Assembly (NCBI GenBank): GCA_052389435.1
Contig: JBQTIB010000015.1
Location: 1 to 64,000, forward strand
From: JBQTKD01 sp052389435
GTDB taxonomy: Bacteria > Actinomycetota > Actinomycetes > Sporichthyales > Sporichthyaceae
Direction: 5' to 3'
Length of the DNA stretch: 64,000 nt
The notes under the pieces are model-generated. The model did no database searches. It was not told where the DNA came from and saw only the letters and a program-made list of their open reading frames with translations. The position numbers were made by a program, and so were the translations under genes. Every line of letters starts with the position of its first letter. The stretch's first letter is position 1. This document shows positions 48,324-55,684 of the stretch, one piece after another.

Positions 48324-49084
48324 CAGAAGGCGAACCGGGCCTGGGCAACCGGTGTCGGTTCGGGGTGCAGATGGGTGTGGTCGTGCTGGTGTTCCTCGGG
48401 CAGCACGGGGCCGTCGTGCACGATCCGGCCGGTGCGCAGCACCACGGCGCGGTCGATCAGCGGCTCGAGCGCGCCGAGTTCGTGGGCGACGACGACGACC
48501 GTGCGGCCGGTCTCCCGCAGCGTGCGCAACGTGTGGGCGAACGACTCCTGCTGGCCGAGGTCGACGCCCGCCATCGGCTCGTCCATCAGCAACAGCTCCG
48601 GGTTGCCCGCGAGCGCACGGGCGATCAGCACCCGCTGCTGCTGTCCACCGGACAGGTTCGCAACGGGGCTCTTCGCCCGATCCCCGAGCCCGACGACCTC
48701 GAGCGCGGAGCCGACCGCGGCCCGGTCGGCCCTGCTCAGCGGCCGCCACCAATTGCGACGGGACAACCGCCCGGCGGCGACGACCTCCGCAACGGTGGCC
48801 GGCACCCCGGCCGCGGCGGTGGAGCGCTGCGGGACGTAGCCGATGCGGTGCCAGTCCCGAAAGCGGCGCACGGGCGTCCCGAACAGGGTCACGGTTCCCG
48901 AGCGGACGGGAACCAGGCCGATCATCGTGCGGACCAGCGTCGACTTGCCGGACCCGTTCGCGCCGAGCAGCACCACCAATTCGCCGCGGCCCACCGACGT
49001 GCTCACCCCGTGCAGAACCGGCCGGCCGGCGTACCCGGCGACGACCTCGCTCACCCCCACGACCGCAGTCGCGCCGTTCTGCAT
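48323..49084 (-). CDS. znuC: Zinc ABC transporter ATP-binding protein
   Basis: 253 residues from ATG 49084. Walker A 'GANGSGKST', Q-loop region 'IGYVPQRS', signature 'LSGGQQQR', Walker B 'LLLMDEP' and the switch His in 'VVVAHEL'. The C-terminus has a His cluster ('EEHQHDHTHLHPEP') that could sense zinc. The start codon directly follows the Zur box at 49085-49101, so the transcript is probably leaderless; an upstream in-frame ATG at 49129 lies beyond the box. Confidence 0.95.
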   Translation of the reverse strand: MQNGATAVVGVSEVVAGYAGRPVLHGVSTSVGRGELVVLLGANGSGKSTLVRTMIGLVPVRSGTVTLFGTPVRRFRDWHRIGYVPQRSTAAAGVPATVAEVVAAGRLSRRNWWRPLSRADRAAVGSALEVVGLGDRAKSPVANLSGGQQQRVLIARALAGNPELLLMDEPMAGVDLGQQESFAHTLRTLRETGRTVVVVAHELGALEPLIDRAVVLRTGRIVHDGPVLPEEHQHDHTHLHPEPTPVAQARFAF

Positions 49085-49101
49085 ACGACAACCATATTCG
49101 T
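49085..49101 (-). promoter_or_regulatory. Zur box of znuCB
   Basis: On the minus strand ACGAATATGGTTGTCGT, immediately before ATG 49084. It matches the znuA box (ATGAATATGGTTCTCAT) at 13 of 17 positions. Repressor bound here would cover the start point of a leaderless transcript. Confidence 0.8.
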
Positions 49102-49185
49102 TATCCAGGGAACCGAACAACGGCTGCACGGGGAACCTCCCCCGGCCTTGCCTCGTTGATCATCCCCTCTTGCCTGGCGGGCGGC

Positions 49186-49204
49186 TAAGGTAAGGCTCAC
49201 CAGA
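49186..49204 (+). promoter_or_regulatory. DtxR/IdeR-type iron box upstream of efeO
   Basis: TAAGGTAAGGCTCACCAGA matches 14 of 19 positions of the actinobacterial iron box TTAGGTTAGGCTAACCTAA, including the GGCT core. It lies 37 bp before the efeO ATG, where it would repress in iron-replete cells. Confidence 0.75.
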
Positions 49205-49241
49205 GTGCCCTTCGTGGGTCGAACGAGAAGCGAGAGTTGCC

Positions 49242-50219
49242 ATGCGCCTGCCCCGGATCGTCCCCGCCGCCGCGGCCGCCGCCGCCCTGTGCCTGGCCCT
49301 CGCCGCCTGCGGCGGGGACGACGCACCCGTCGCCTCCGCGTCCGCATCGGGCTCCGGTTCCGGCTCGGGTTCGGGCTCCAGCGAGATCGCGCTCCCGTCC
49401 GCCAACCCGACGGCCTCGCTCAGCCCGCAGGAGGCGCAGGCGATCAGCAGCTACAAGACCTACCTGCGCGCGCAGATCGACGACTCCATCGCCAAGACCA
49501 AGGAGTTCGTCGCCGCGGTCAAGGAGGGCAACGTCGAGAAGGCCAAGGGCCTCTACGCCCCCTCCCGCGTGGGCTGGGAGAGCATCGAGCCCATCGCCGG
49601 CGCGCTCGGCGACGTCGACCCGGCGGTCGACCTGCGCGAGGCCGACCTCGAAGAGGGCGACACCTGGACCGGCTGGCACGTGATCGAGAAGGCCCTCTGG
49701 GAGAACAACACGACCACGGACATGGGCCCGGTCGGGGACCAGCTGATCAAGGACCTCGAGACCCTGCCGCCGCTGTTCGACACGATCGAACTCGACGTGG
49801 ACACCATGGCGACCGGCGCCAAGGAGCTCATGGACGAGATCGCCTCGGGCAAGATCACCGGCGAGGAGGAGGCGTTCAGCCACACCGACTTCTGGGACTT
49901 CAAGGCCAACCTCGACGGCGCCAAGAAGGTCTTCGAGCTGCTCACGCCGATCGCGCAGCCGATCGACTCCGCGCTGATCTCCAAGCTGACCACCGAGTTC
50001 GCCGACGTCGAAAAGGCGCTCGAGCAGTACCGGGAGGGCGACGGCTGGGTGTCCTACGACAAGGTGACCGAGGACCAGCGCAAGCAGCTCACCGACGTCG
50101 TGAACGCTCTCGCCGAGCCCCTGTCGACGCTCGGCGGCGTCATCGCGGGCGGCGCGAGCGGCACCGCAACCGCCGGCGCCACTCCGTCTACCAGCGCCAG
50201 CCCCTCCGCCACGCCCTAA
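49242..50219 (+). CDS. efeO: Iron uptake lipoprotein EfeO (imelysin/M75 domain)
   Basis: 325 residues. Signal peptide with lipobox L-A-A-C (Cys about 23), then a Ser-Gly repeat linker and a helical EfeO/imelysin domain: 'YKTYLRAQIDDSIAKTKEFVAAVKEGNVEKAKGLYAPSRVGWESIEPIA' and 'TGWHVIEKALWE', holding the H-x2-E metal motif. EfeO delivers ferrous or ferric iron to the EfeU permease. The C-terminal 25 residues are a low-complexity Ser/Thr/Ala tail. efeB follows 67 bp downstream; no efeU gene is adjacent. Confidence 0.93.
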   Translation: MRLPRIVPAAAAAAALCLALAACGGDDAPVASASASGSGSGSGSGSSEIALPSANPTASLSPQEAQAISSYKTYLRAQIDDSIAKTKEFVAAVKEGNVEKAKGLYAPSRVGWESIEPIAGALGDVDPAVDLREADLEEGDTWTGWHVIEKALWENNTTTDMGPVGDQLIKDLETLPPLFDTIELDVDTMATGAKELMDEIASGKITGEEEAFSHTDFWDFKANLDGAKKVFELLTPIAQPIDSALISKLTTEFADVEKALEQYREGDGWVSYDKVTEDQRKQLTDVVNALAEPLSTLGGVIAGGASGTATAGATPSTSASPSATP

Positions 50220-50235
50220 GGCTTGGCTTGCCTTC
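50217..50235 (+). promoter_or_regulatory. Second iron box, upstream of efeB
   Basis: TAAGGCTTGGCTTGCCTTC is a near-palindrome matching 12 of 19 positions of the DtxR/IdeR consensus. It begins on the efeO stop codon and lies 51 bp before the efeB ATG, so efeB may have its own iron-controlled promoter. Confidence 0.5.
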
Positions 50236-50286
50236 GGGGGCATACTGCTCGGTGGACAAGGTGCAGCCCGGCGCCGGAGGACTCCC

Positions 50287-51570
50287 ATGAACAGCACGCC
50301 CGAACCCAGCGCCACCGGCCCGAGTCGCCGCCGTGCTCTAGGGATGGCGGGGCTCGGCGTCGCGGCCCTCGGCGGCGCCGGGGCCCTCGGCTACGCCGGG
50401 CACGCGGTCGCCGCGGATCCGAGGGGCCCGGTTCCCTCGGGGGCCGGGCTCGACGCCCCGCGCGGTCTGCCCGTCGCATTCCGCGGCGTCCACCAGGCGG
50501 GTATCGCCACCCCCGTCCAGGACCGACTGCACTTCACGACCTTCGACGTCCTCGCCGAGGACCGCACCGAACTCGTCGAACTGCTGCAGTCCTGGACCCG
50601 CGCGGCCGAGCGCATGTGCGCCGGACTCGACGCCTTGGATCCAGGTGCCTTCCCGGCCGTCGCGCAGGCACCGCCCGGGGACACCGGCGAGGCCGTCGGC
50701 CTGCCCCCGTCCCGATTGACCCTGACCATCGGCTTCGGCCCGAGCCTGTTCGAGCGCGAGGGCAAGGCCCGCTTCGGTCTCGGCGGCCGGCGCCCCGCCG
50801 CGCTCAAGGACCTCCCGCAGTTCCGGGGCGACACCCTGGACCAGCGGACCTCCGGTGGCGACATCGCCGTGCAGGCCTGCGCCGACGACCCGCAGGTCGC
50901 CGTGCACGCCATCCGCAACCTCGCCCGCATCGGCTTCGGCACGACGTCGGTCCGCTGGTCGCAGCTCGGCTTCGGCAAGACTTCCTCGACGACGCCCGCC
51001 GAGCTGACTCCGCGCAACCTGTTCGGTTTCAAGGACGGCACCAACAACATCGCCGGCGACGACGTCCGCGGCCTCGAAGACCACGTCTGGGTGCGCAACT
51101 CCGACCAGGCCTGGCTCGACGGCGGCTCCTACCTGGTGGCCCGGCGCATCCGGATGCTCACCGAGACCTGGGACCGCACCTCGCTGGCCGAGCAGGAGAA
51201 AATCATCGGCCGCGACAAGCGCGAGGGTGCCCCCACCGGGCTCACGCTCGAACGCGACCCCGTCGACTTCTCGCTTCAGCCGGAGGACTCGCACGTCGCG
51301 CTCGCCGCCCCGCAGACCAACGACGGCGCAACGCTGCTACGGCGCGGCTATTCCTTCGTCGACGGCTCCGACGGCCTGGGCCGGCTCAACGCCGGGCTGT
51401 TCTTCATCTCCTTCCAGAACGACCCGGCCGCGTTTGTGAAGGTCCAGGGAAAGCTGTCCCAGGCCGACATCCTGAACGAGTACATCCGCCACACCGGCTC
51501 GGGCGTCTGGGCCTGCCCGCCGGGCGTGACCGGCGCGGATCGCTTCTGGGGCGACACCCTCTTCGCCTGA
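50287..51570 (+). CDS. efeB: Tat-exported deferrochelatase/DyP-type heme peroxidase
   Basis: 427 residues. Twin-arginine signal 'SRRRALGMAGLGVAALGG' (about 13-40), then two ferredoxin-like halves of the DyP fold. The hallmark 'FGFKDGTNNI' carries the catalytic Asp, and a proximal heme His is expected in 'DSHVALAAP'. EfeB exports as a folded heme protein and can release iron from heme or oxidise ferrous iron for EfeO. ATG follows GGAGGACTCCC. The operon lacks efeU here. Confidence 0.93.
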   Translation: MNSTPEPSATGPSRRRALGMAGLGVAALGGAGALGYAGHAVAADPRGPVPSGAGLDAPRGLPVAFRGVHQAGIATPVQDRLHFTTFDVLAEDRTELVELLQSWTRAAERMCAGLDALDPGAFPAVAQAPPGDTGEAVGLPPSRLTLTIGFGPSLFEREGKARFGLGGRRPAALKDLPQFRGDTLDQRTSGGDIAVQACADDPQVAVHAIRNLARIGFGTTSVRWSQLGFGKTSSTTPAELTPRNLFGFKDGTNNIAGDDVRGLEDHVWVRNSDQAWLDGGSYLVARRIRMLTETWDRTSLAEQEKIIGRDKREGAPTGLTLERDPVDFSLQPEDSHVALAAPQTNDGATLLRRGYSFVDGSDGLGRLNAGLFFISFQNDPAAFVKVQGKLSQADILNEYIRHTGSGVWACPPGVTGADRFWGDTLFA

Positions 51571-51574
51571 GCGG

Positions 51575-52672
51575 TCAGTTCGCCGCTCGCCGGTGGCGCC
51601 CGCGGGGGGACGGGACGGCGTCGACCGGCAACGGCGGCGCGAGGTCGACGCCGAGCGTGTCGGGGGCGCGGTCCCGAGCCGCTTCGCACCAGCGGGCGTC
51701 GAGGTCGGCCACTCCGTCGCTGCACTCGACCTGCAGCGTCGAGTGCACCAGGCCGTAGGAGTGGGCGAGGAGTTCCTGCGCCGCCCGCAGCACCTCGTCG
51801 CTGGACAGATCTCCGGACAGGCGCAGGTGGGCGGTCGCGACGTCCATGCCGGAGCTCAGCGTCCACACGTGCAGATCGTCGACGGCCGCCACCCCGTCGA
51901 GACCGGCCAGATCGGCTCGGACGGCGGGAATCGACACCCCGCGAGGCGCCATCTGCAGCAGCACGCGAAGGGCGTGCCCGGCCAGGCGAAGCGTGCGCGG
52001 CACGATGAACGCGGCCAGTGCCAGCGCGAACGCCGGGTCCACCCAGCCCCAGCCGGTGAACACGATCAGCACGGCGGCGATCAGCACCGCGGCCGAGCCC
52101 AACGCGTCGGCGACGACCTCCAGGTAGGCCCCGCGGACGTTGATGTTCTCCTTCGCTCCCTCGCGCAGCATTGCAAAGCAGGCCAGGTTCGCGGCGAGGC
52201 CGATGATCGCGACGACGAACAGCTGGTGGGTCGGCAGGTCGACGGGGTCGCCGAACCGGGCGATCGCGTGGAAGAGCACGTACCCGGCGACGAGCAGCAG
52301 CAGCGCGGCGTTCGCGAGCGCGGCGAGGATCTCGAGGCGGTGCAGGCCGAAGGTGTGCGCGGCGGACCTGTTCGACCGGGCCGCGACCGTGATGGCCGCC
52401 AGCGCAAGGCCGAGGCCGAGGGTGTCGGTGAGCATGTGGCCCGCGTCGGCGAGCAGCGTCAGCGATCCGGTGAGCACCGCGAAGATCGCCTCGACGACGA
52501 AGTAGGTCAACGTGATGCCGAAGGCGAGCGCGAGCCGGTTGCGGTGGCGGGACCGGTCGCGTGGGTCGGCGGGCGCAGGCCCGTGTCCATGGCCGTGTCC
52601 ATGCCCCACGTTCCCGTCGCCCCCTCGTGCCGCTTCGGGCGATCGTACGACTCGGCTCGTTGAATACGACAC
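51575..52672 (-). CDS. Cation diffusion facilitator (CzcD/ZitB-type zinc exporter)
   Basis: 365 residues from GTG 52672; GTG 52609 just before the His-rich segment is an alternative. Opening 'GHGHGHGHG' precedes six helices with metal-site motifs 'ADAGHMLTD' (H-x3-D, helix 2) and 'VVADALGSAAV' (helix 5, D-x3... with Asp), and a cytoplasmic domain with 'VDDLHVWTLSSG'. It probably exports zinc by proton antiport. A Zur-like box overlaps the start, and it sits beside znu/zur genes, like the Zur-activated zitB of Streptomyces. Confidence 0.92.
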   Translation of the reverse strand: MSYSTSRVVRSPEAARGGDGNVGHGHGHGHGPAPADPRDRSRHRNRLALAFGITLTYFVVEAIFAVLTGSLTLLADAGHMLTDTLGLGLALAAITVAARSNRSAAHTFGLHRLEILAALANAALLLLVAGYVLFHAIARFGDPVDLPTHQLFVVAIIGLAANLACFAMLREGAKENINVRGAYLEVVADALGSAAVLIAAVLIVFTGWGWVDPAFALALAAFIVPRTLRLAGHALRVLLQMAPRGVSIPAVRADLAGLDGVAAVDDLHVWTLSSGMDVATAHLRLSGDLSSDEVLRAAQELLAHSYGLVHSTLQVECSDGVADLDARWCEAARDRAPDTLGVDLAPPLPVDAVPSPRGRHRRAAN

Positions 52673-52682
52673 CCATGTTCAT
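52666..52682 (-). promoter_or_regulatory. Zur-like box at the start of the zinc exporter gene
   Basis: On the minus strand ATGAACATGGGTGTCGT, matching the znuC box at 14 of 17 positions, overlaps the GTG 52672 start of the exporter. In exporters such a site is expected to mediate activation rather than repression, which may favour the downstream start at 52609. Confidence 0.6.
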
Positions 52683-52749
52683 TCGGTCGGCTCAGCCCCG
52701 AGCGGCGGGGCGGCGTAGGTTCGAGCCCTGCCGACGTCGAGGAGGGTTC

Positions 52750-53850
52750 GTGACCGGTCCACTGACAGGCCTGCGGGTCGTGGAGTTGGGCGGGATCGGG
52801 CCCGGCCCGCACGGAGCGATGATGCTCGCCGATCTCGGCGCCGACGTCGTCCGCATCGAGCGCCGCGACGGCGGACTGCAACTGGTGCCGCCGGGCACCC
52901 TGGACTGGGTGCTGCGCAACCGCCGGATCGTCGCGGCCGATCTCAAGGACGGCGACGACCTGGCCGCGATCCTCCAGATGTGCGATCGCGCGGACGTCCT
53001 GATCGAAGGCTTCCGGCCCGGCGTCACCGAGCGCCTCGGGCTCGGCCCCGACGACCTGCTCGCCCGCAATCCCCGGCTCGTCTACGCGCCCATGACGGGC
53101 TGGGGCCAGGACGGCCCACTCGCGCAGCGCGCCGGGCACGACCTGAACTACATCGGCCTGACCGGCGCCCTGTCGGCGTTCCGCGCCGAACCGGACGGCC
53201 CGCCGGTGCCGCCGGTCAACCTGCTCGGGGACTTCGGCGGCGGTTCCATGCTGCTGGTGCAGGGCATCCTCGCCGCGCTGTACGAGCGCGGCGCCTCCGG
53301 CCGCGGTCAGGTCGTCGACGCGGCGATCGTCGACGGCGTCAGCACCCTCGCGCAGATGATGTGGGCCTTCATGGCCGTCGGCACGTGGCGGGACAGGCCC
53401 GCGAGCAACCTCCTGGACACCGGCGCTCCGTTCTATTCGACCTACCGCTGCTCCGACGGTGGCTACGTCGCCGTCGGGAGCCTGGAGCCGCAGTTCTACG
53501 CGGCACTGCTCGCCGGGCTCGACCTGACCGACGCCGACCTTCCCGCGCAGACCGACCCCCGCGGGTGGCCGATCCTGCGCGAGCGGTTCGCCGAACTCTT
53601 CGCCTCCCGCACCCGCGACGAGTGGGCCGCCGTCTTCGCCGACACCGACGCCTGCGTCACACCCGTCCTGAGTTGGGGCGAGGCCGCCGAGCACCCACAC
53701 CTGGCCGAGCGCGGCACGATCGCCGAATTCGACGGCGTCCGCCAGGCCGCCCCGTCCCCGCGGTTCTCCAGGACCGTCCCCGACTCCCCGACGGCACCGC
53801 CCACCGCCCGCCTGTCTCCGGCGGACGTTCTCTCCCACTGGTTACCCTAG
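52750..53850 (+). CDS. CoA transferase family III, alpha-methylacyl-CoA racemase-like
   Basis: 366 residues from GTG 52750 after AGGAGGG. 'LTGLRVVELGGIGPGPHGAMMLADLGADVVRIER' opens the family. Catalytic features of racemases are visible: His in 'AGHDLNYIGLTGAL' and Asp in 'NLLDTGAPFYSTY'. It would invert the 2-methyl centre of branched acyl-CoAs for beta-oxidation. It is divergent from the exporter. Its TAG stop lies inside the copper-type operator at 53843-53857, so the peptide gene downstream is controlled separately. Confidence 0.92.
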   Translation: MTGPLTGLRVVELGGIGPGPHGAMMLADLGADVVRIERRDGGLQLVPPGTLDWVLRNRRIVAADLKDGDDLAAILQMCDRADVLIEGFRPGVTERLGLGPDDLLARNPRLVYAPMTGWGQDGPLAQRAGHDLNYIGLTGALSAFRAEPDGPPVPPVNLLGDFGGGSMLLVQGILAALYERGASGRGQVVDAAIVDGVSTLAQMMWAFMAVGTWRDRPASNLLDTGAPFYSTYRCSDGGYVAVGSLEPQFYAALLAGLDLTDADLPAQTDPRGWPILRERFAELFASRTRDEWAAVFADTDACVTPVLSWGEAAEHPHLAERGTIAEFDGVRQAAPSPRFSRTVPDSPTAPPTARLSPADVLSHWLP

Positions 53851-53857
53851 GGGGGTA
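53843..53857 (+). promoter_or_regulatory. CsoR-type copper operator
   Basis: TACCCTAGGGGGGTA has TACCC and GGGTA arms at 5-nt spacing and differs from the Bacillus subtilis copZA CsoR operator (TACCCTACGGGGGTA) at one position. A TATAGT -10 box (53856-53861) overlaps its right end, so a bound repressor would block transcription of the Cys-rich peptide gene. Confidence 0.75.
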
Positions 53858-53907
53858 TAGTGGAGTCACCGGTCGGCGCCCGTCGACCCGCCGACGAGGA
53901 GAACGCC

Positions 53908-53973
53908 ATGACCGAGAACACCGGCTGCACCTGCAACCCCTGCTCCTGTGGGGACACCTGCAACTGCGGCTAA
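53908..53973 (+). CDS. 21-residue Cys-rich peptide, candidate copper metallothionein
   Basis: A tiny peptide gene, ATG 53908 with GAGGAG 7 nt upstream (53895-53900) and TAA 53971. Of 21 residues six are cysteine (positions 7, 9, 12, 14, 18, 20), arranged as three C-x-C pairs; there is no aromatic residue or histidine. This resembles metallothioneins, which cage Cu(I) in thiolate clusters, as MymT does in mycobacteria, although it is far shorter. It has its own CsoR-type operator and -10 box upstream and a strong terminator 14 bp downstream, forming a complete single-gene unit. No homologue was checked. Confidence 0.75.
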   Translation: MTENTGCTCNPCSCGDTCNCG

Positions 53974-53987
53974 CCCAGCCACACGTC

Positions 53988-54022
53988 GAAAGCCCGCCAT
54001 CGGATCTCCGGGGCGGGCTTTC
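53988..54022 (+). terminator. Terminator of the Cys-rich peptide gene
   Basis: GAAAGCCCGCC and GGCGGGCTTTC form a perfect 11-bp stem around a 13-nt loop, with a T-run on its 3' arm, 14 bp after the TAA. It is a textbook intrinsic terminator for such a short transcript. Confidence 0.88.
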
Positions 54023-54390
54023 GCGCATCTCAACGCCGTTCCTCGGACGGCTCCGGGCGCGGGCCGCCGTCGACGAGGAGGTGGAGAAGCAACTGGCGTG
54101 ACACCCCGCCGCAGGCAGATCACCTCAGCACTTTCCTTTGTACCTCTCGATCGACAGGGCCAGACGACGACAACCGCAACCACGACGGGCACCTCGTGGC
54201 ACGCCGCACCCAACCGTCGGACGGTGGGGAGAACCGCAATCCACAGACCCCGCCGACCATCCCGTCCAAAGGTCCCTCCACGCGCAAAAGATAAGTCCGC
54301 GAATCTCGTCAGATCGCATCTCTGTCTACGAAACCGTCGCACCCAGTCCGTAGAGTTCGCATCGGCGAAGCGGATCGTGCTCCTGGCTGA
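54023..54390. other. Gene-free accessory spacer
   Basis: No intact gene. Lower GC and irregular codon structure than the flanks. A short frame ending at 54101 ('FLGRLRARAAVDEEVEKQLA') looks like the last 20-odd residues of a lost protein. No promoter, RNA gene or repeat was recognised. Confidence 0.4.
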
Positions 54391-54614
54391 TGGGCCGCGC
54401 TCGTCGCCCGCGACGGAGGCTGCGTCTTCCCGGGATGCGTTGCTCCGATAGAGCTGTACACCATCGCGGTTGGGATATCCGCCTGAGTGACAATCGACAT
54501 CCGGCACTGATTCCACCCGGTTGGATCGCCGCTTCCAGACAGCCGCAACGCAACGACTACTGGAGAATCCAGTGCGAGCTGCTCCGGCCGCCGAAGCCCG
54601 CCGGAGACAAGTGA
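54391..54614 (+). pseudogene. Degenerate HNH/DUF222 (13E12) endonuclease remnant
   Basis: In one frame from 54391, 'WAALVARDGGCVFPGC' is the beginning of a 13E12 HNH nuclease domain. In another frame to the stop at 54614, 'VHHRGWDIRLSDNRHPALIPPGWI' and 'QPQRNDYW' form the end of the same domain. The central H-N-H segment is deleted and the frame shifts, so it is not functional. It is related in family, not closely in sequence, to the intact gene at 24254-25531. Confidence 0.75.
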
Positions 54615-54671
54615 CTGTTCGTCATCTCAGGCCGAACACCGGCGCACCAACACATCCCCGAAGCCCGCCTC

Positions 54672-54818
54672 GTGCTCGAGGGGGCTCCGCGTGCATGCTC
54701 AGCCGCAAGCGGCACCGGGTTCCCGTTCGTCGGCTCTCGCAAGCGACTCGGTCGCGCCGCCAACGGCCTGGCGATGGCGCAGAACGCCGTCAACCGGGCG
54801 ATGCAGCCGGTCGGCTAG
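54672..54818 (+). pseudogene. Short fragment of an unrecognised protein
   Basis: A 48-residue frame from GTG 54672 whose second half ('GSRKRLGRAANGLAMAQNAVNRAMQPVG') has normal codon use, while the upstream part is compositionally mixed. It has no ribosome-binding site. It reads like the C-terminus of a decayed gene in the same accessory stretch as the HNH remnant. Confidence 0.3.
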
Positions 54819-54830
54819 GTCAACCCACCC

Positions 54831-54870
54831 GCAGGGAAGCCCGCCCCGTTTGGCGAGGCGGGCCCCCTGC
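54831..54870 (-). terminator. Terminator of the ferritin-like operon
   Basis: GCAGGG-AA-GCCCGCC pairs with GGCGGGC-CC-CCTGC around an 11-nt loop, 11 bp beyond the stop (54881) of the last ferritin-like gene on the minus strand. Confidence 0.8.
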
Positions 54871-54880
54871 GTGGCTGCGG

Positions 54881-55684
54881 TCAGCCGGTGAAGCTCGCCG
54901 GGTCGGCGGCGATCTTCGTGCCGATCGCCGAGACCGGCACCGGGTACTCCCCGAGCACGAAGTGCAGGATCGCCGCGTGCATCGCTTCGACCGGGGCAAT
55001 GGACGCCGCGGTCTTGATGCCGCCCTCGTCGGTGACCGCGCCGAGGGCCAGCAGGTAGGTCGCCGCCGCCTGGTCCTCCAACGTCAGCGCCAACTTCGCG
55101 ACCTCGCCGACGTCCTTGACCTTGCCGAGTGCATCCAGCGTCGCCTGGTGCGTGGACAGCGGAACGCCGGTGATCTCGGCCAGGTTGTTGGTCTTCAGTA
55201 CCCCGTTCCACGCCGCGGCGTGGTCCTGGTGCTGCTTCATCGCCACGGTCGCGAACTCCGCCACCGCCTTCGGCACCTCGCCGAGCGCACCCTTGCCTGC
55301 CGCGTCCAGCGCCGCGGTGTAGGCCACGATCGCCTCGTTCTCCAACGCGGCGGCGAAGGCGACGATCTTCAGGTCGCCCGTGTAGCCCCCACCGGAGGCG
55401 GGCTTGTCCGCACCTCCCGGGGCCTGCGTCGCGTCGTCGGTGTCGTCGCCACCGCACCCGGACAGCGCCAGGGTCGCGCCGATGGCGCCGACGCCCAGCA
55501 GGAAGTTGCGCCGACCCACGGTGGCCCGGTGGACCTGTTCCCGCAGCGCCTGCCCATAGGCCGAAGCCTCCGCGTTCATGCGGGGCATCGCCTCGCGGTG
55601 GGCCTCGTCCAGATCCCGGGTCATCGCGCGGAGCTCGGCCTCGCCGACCTCGAGCTGCCAACCCTTGCGTCGTCGAAGATTCAC
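54881..55684 (-). CDS. Ferritin-like domain lipoprotein with twin-arginine-type signal
   Basis: 267 residues. A 50-residue cytosolic lead precedes 'RRNFLLGVGAIGATLALSGC', a twin-arginine-like signal ending in a lipobox. The mature part is a four-helix ferritin-like domain with likely metal ligands in 'ALENEAIVAYTAAL', 'AMKQHQDHAAAWNG', 'LTLEDQAAATYLLAL' and 'VEAMHAAILHF'. It would hold a di-iron or similar site outside the membrane. GTG 55684 overlaps the upstream stop (GTGA), so it is translated with the first ferritin-like gene. Confidence 0.85.
   Translation of the reverse strand: MNLRRRKGWQLEVGEAELRAMTRDLDEAHREAMPRMNAEASAYGQALREQVHRATVGRRNFLLGVGAIGATLALSGCGGDDTDDATQAPGGADKPASGGGYTGDLKIVAFAAALENEAIVAYTAALDAAGKGALGEVPKAVAEFATVAMKQHQDHAAAWNGVLKTNNLAEITGVPLSTHQATLDALGKVKDVGEVAKLALTLEDQAAATYLLALGAVTDEGGIKTAASIAPVEAMHAAILHFVLGEYPVPVSAIGTKIAADPASFTG

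Noticed and set aside
53974..54880. Intact insertion sequence
   Set aside because: No transposase frame, terminal inverted repeats or target-site duplications were seen; only fragments of HNH-type genes.
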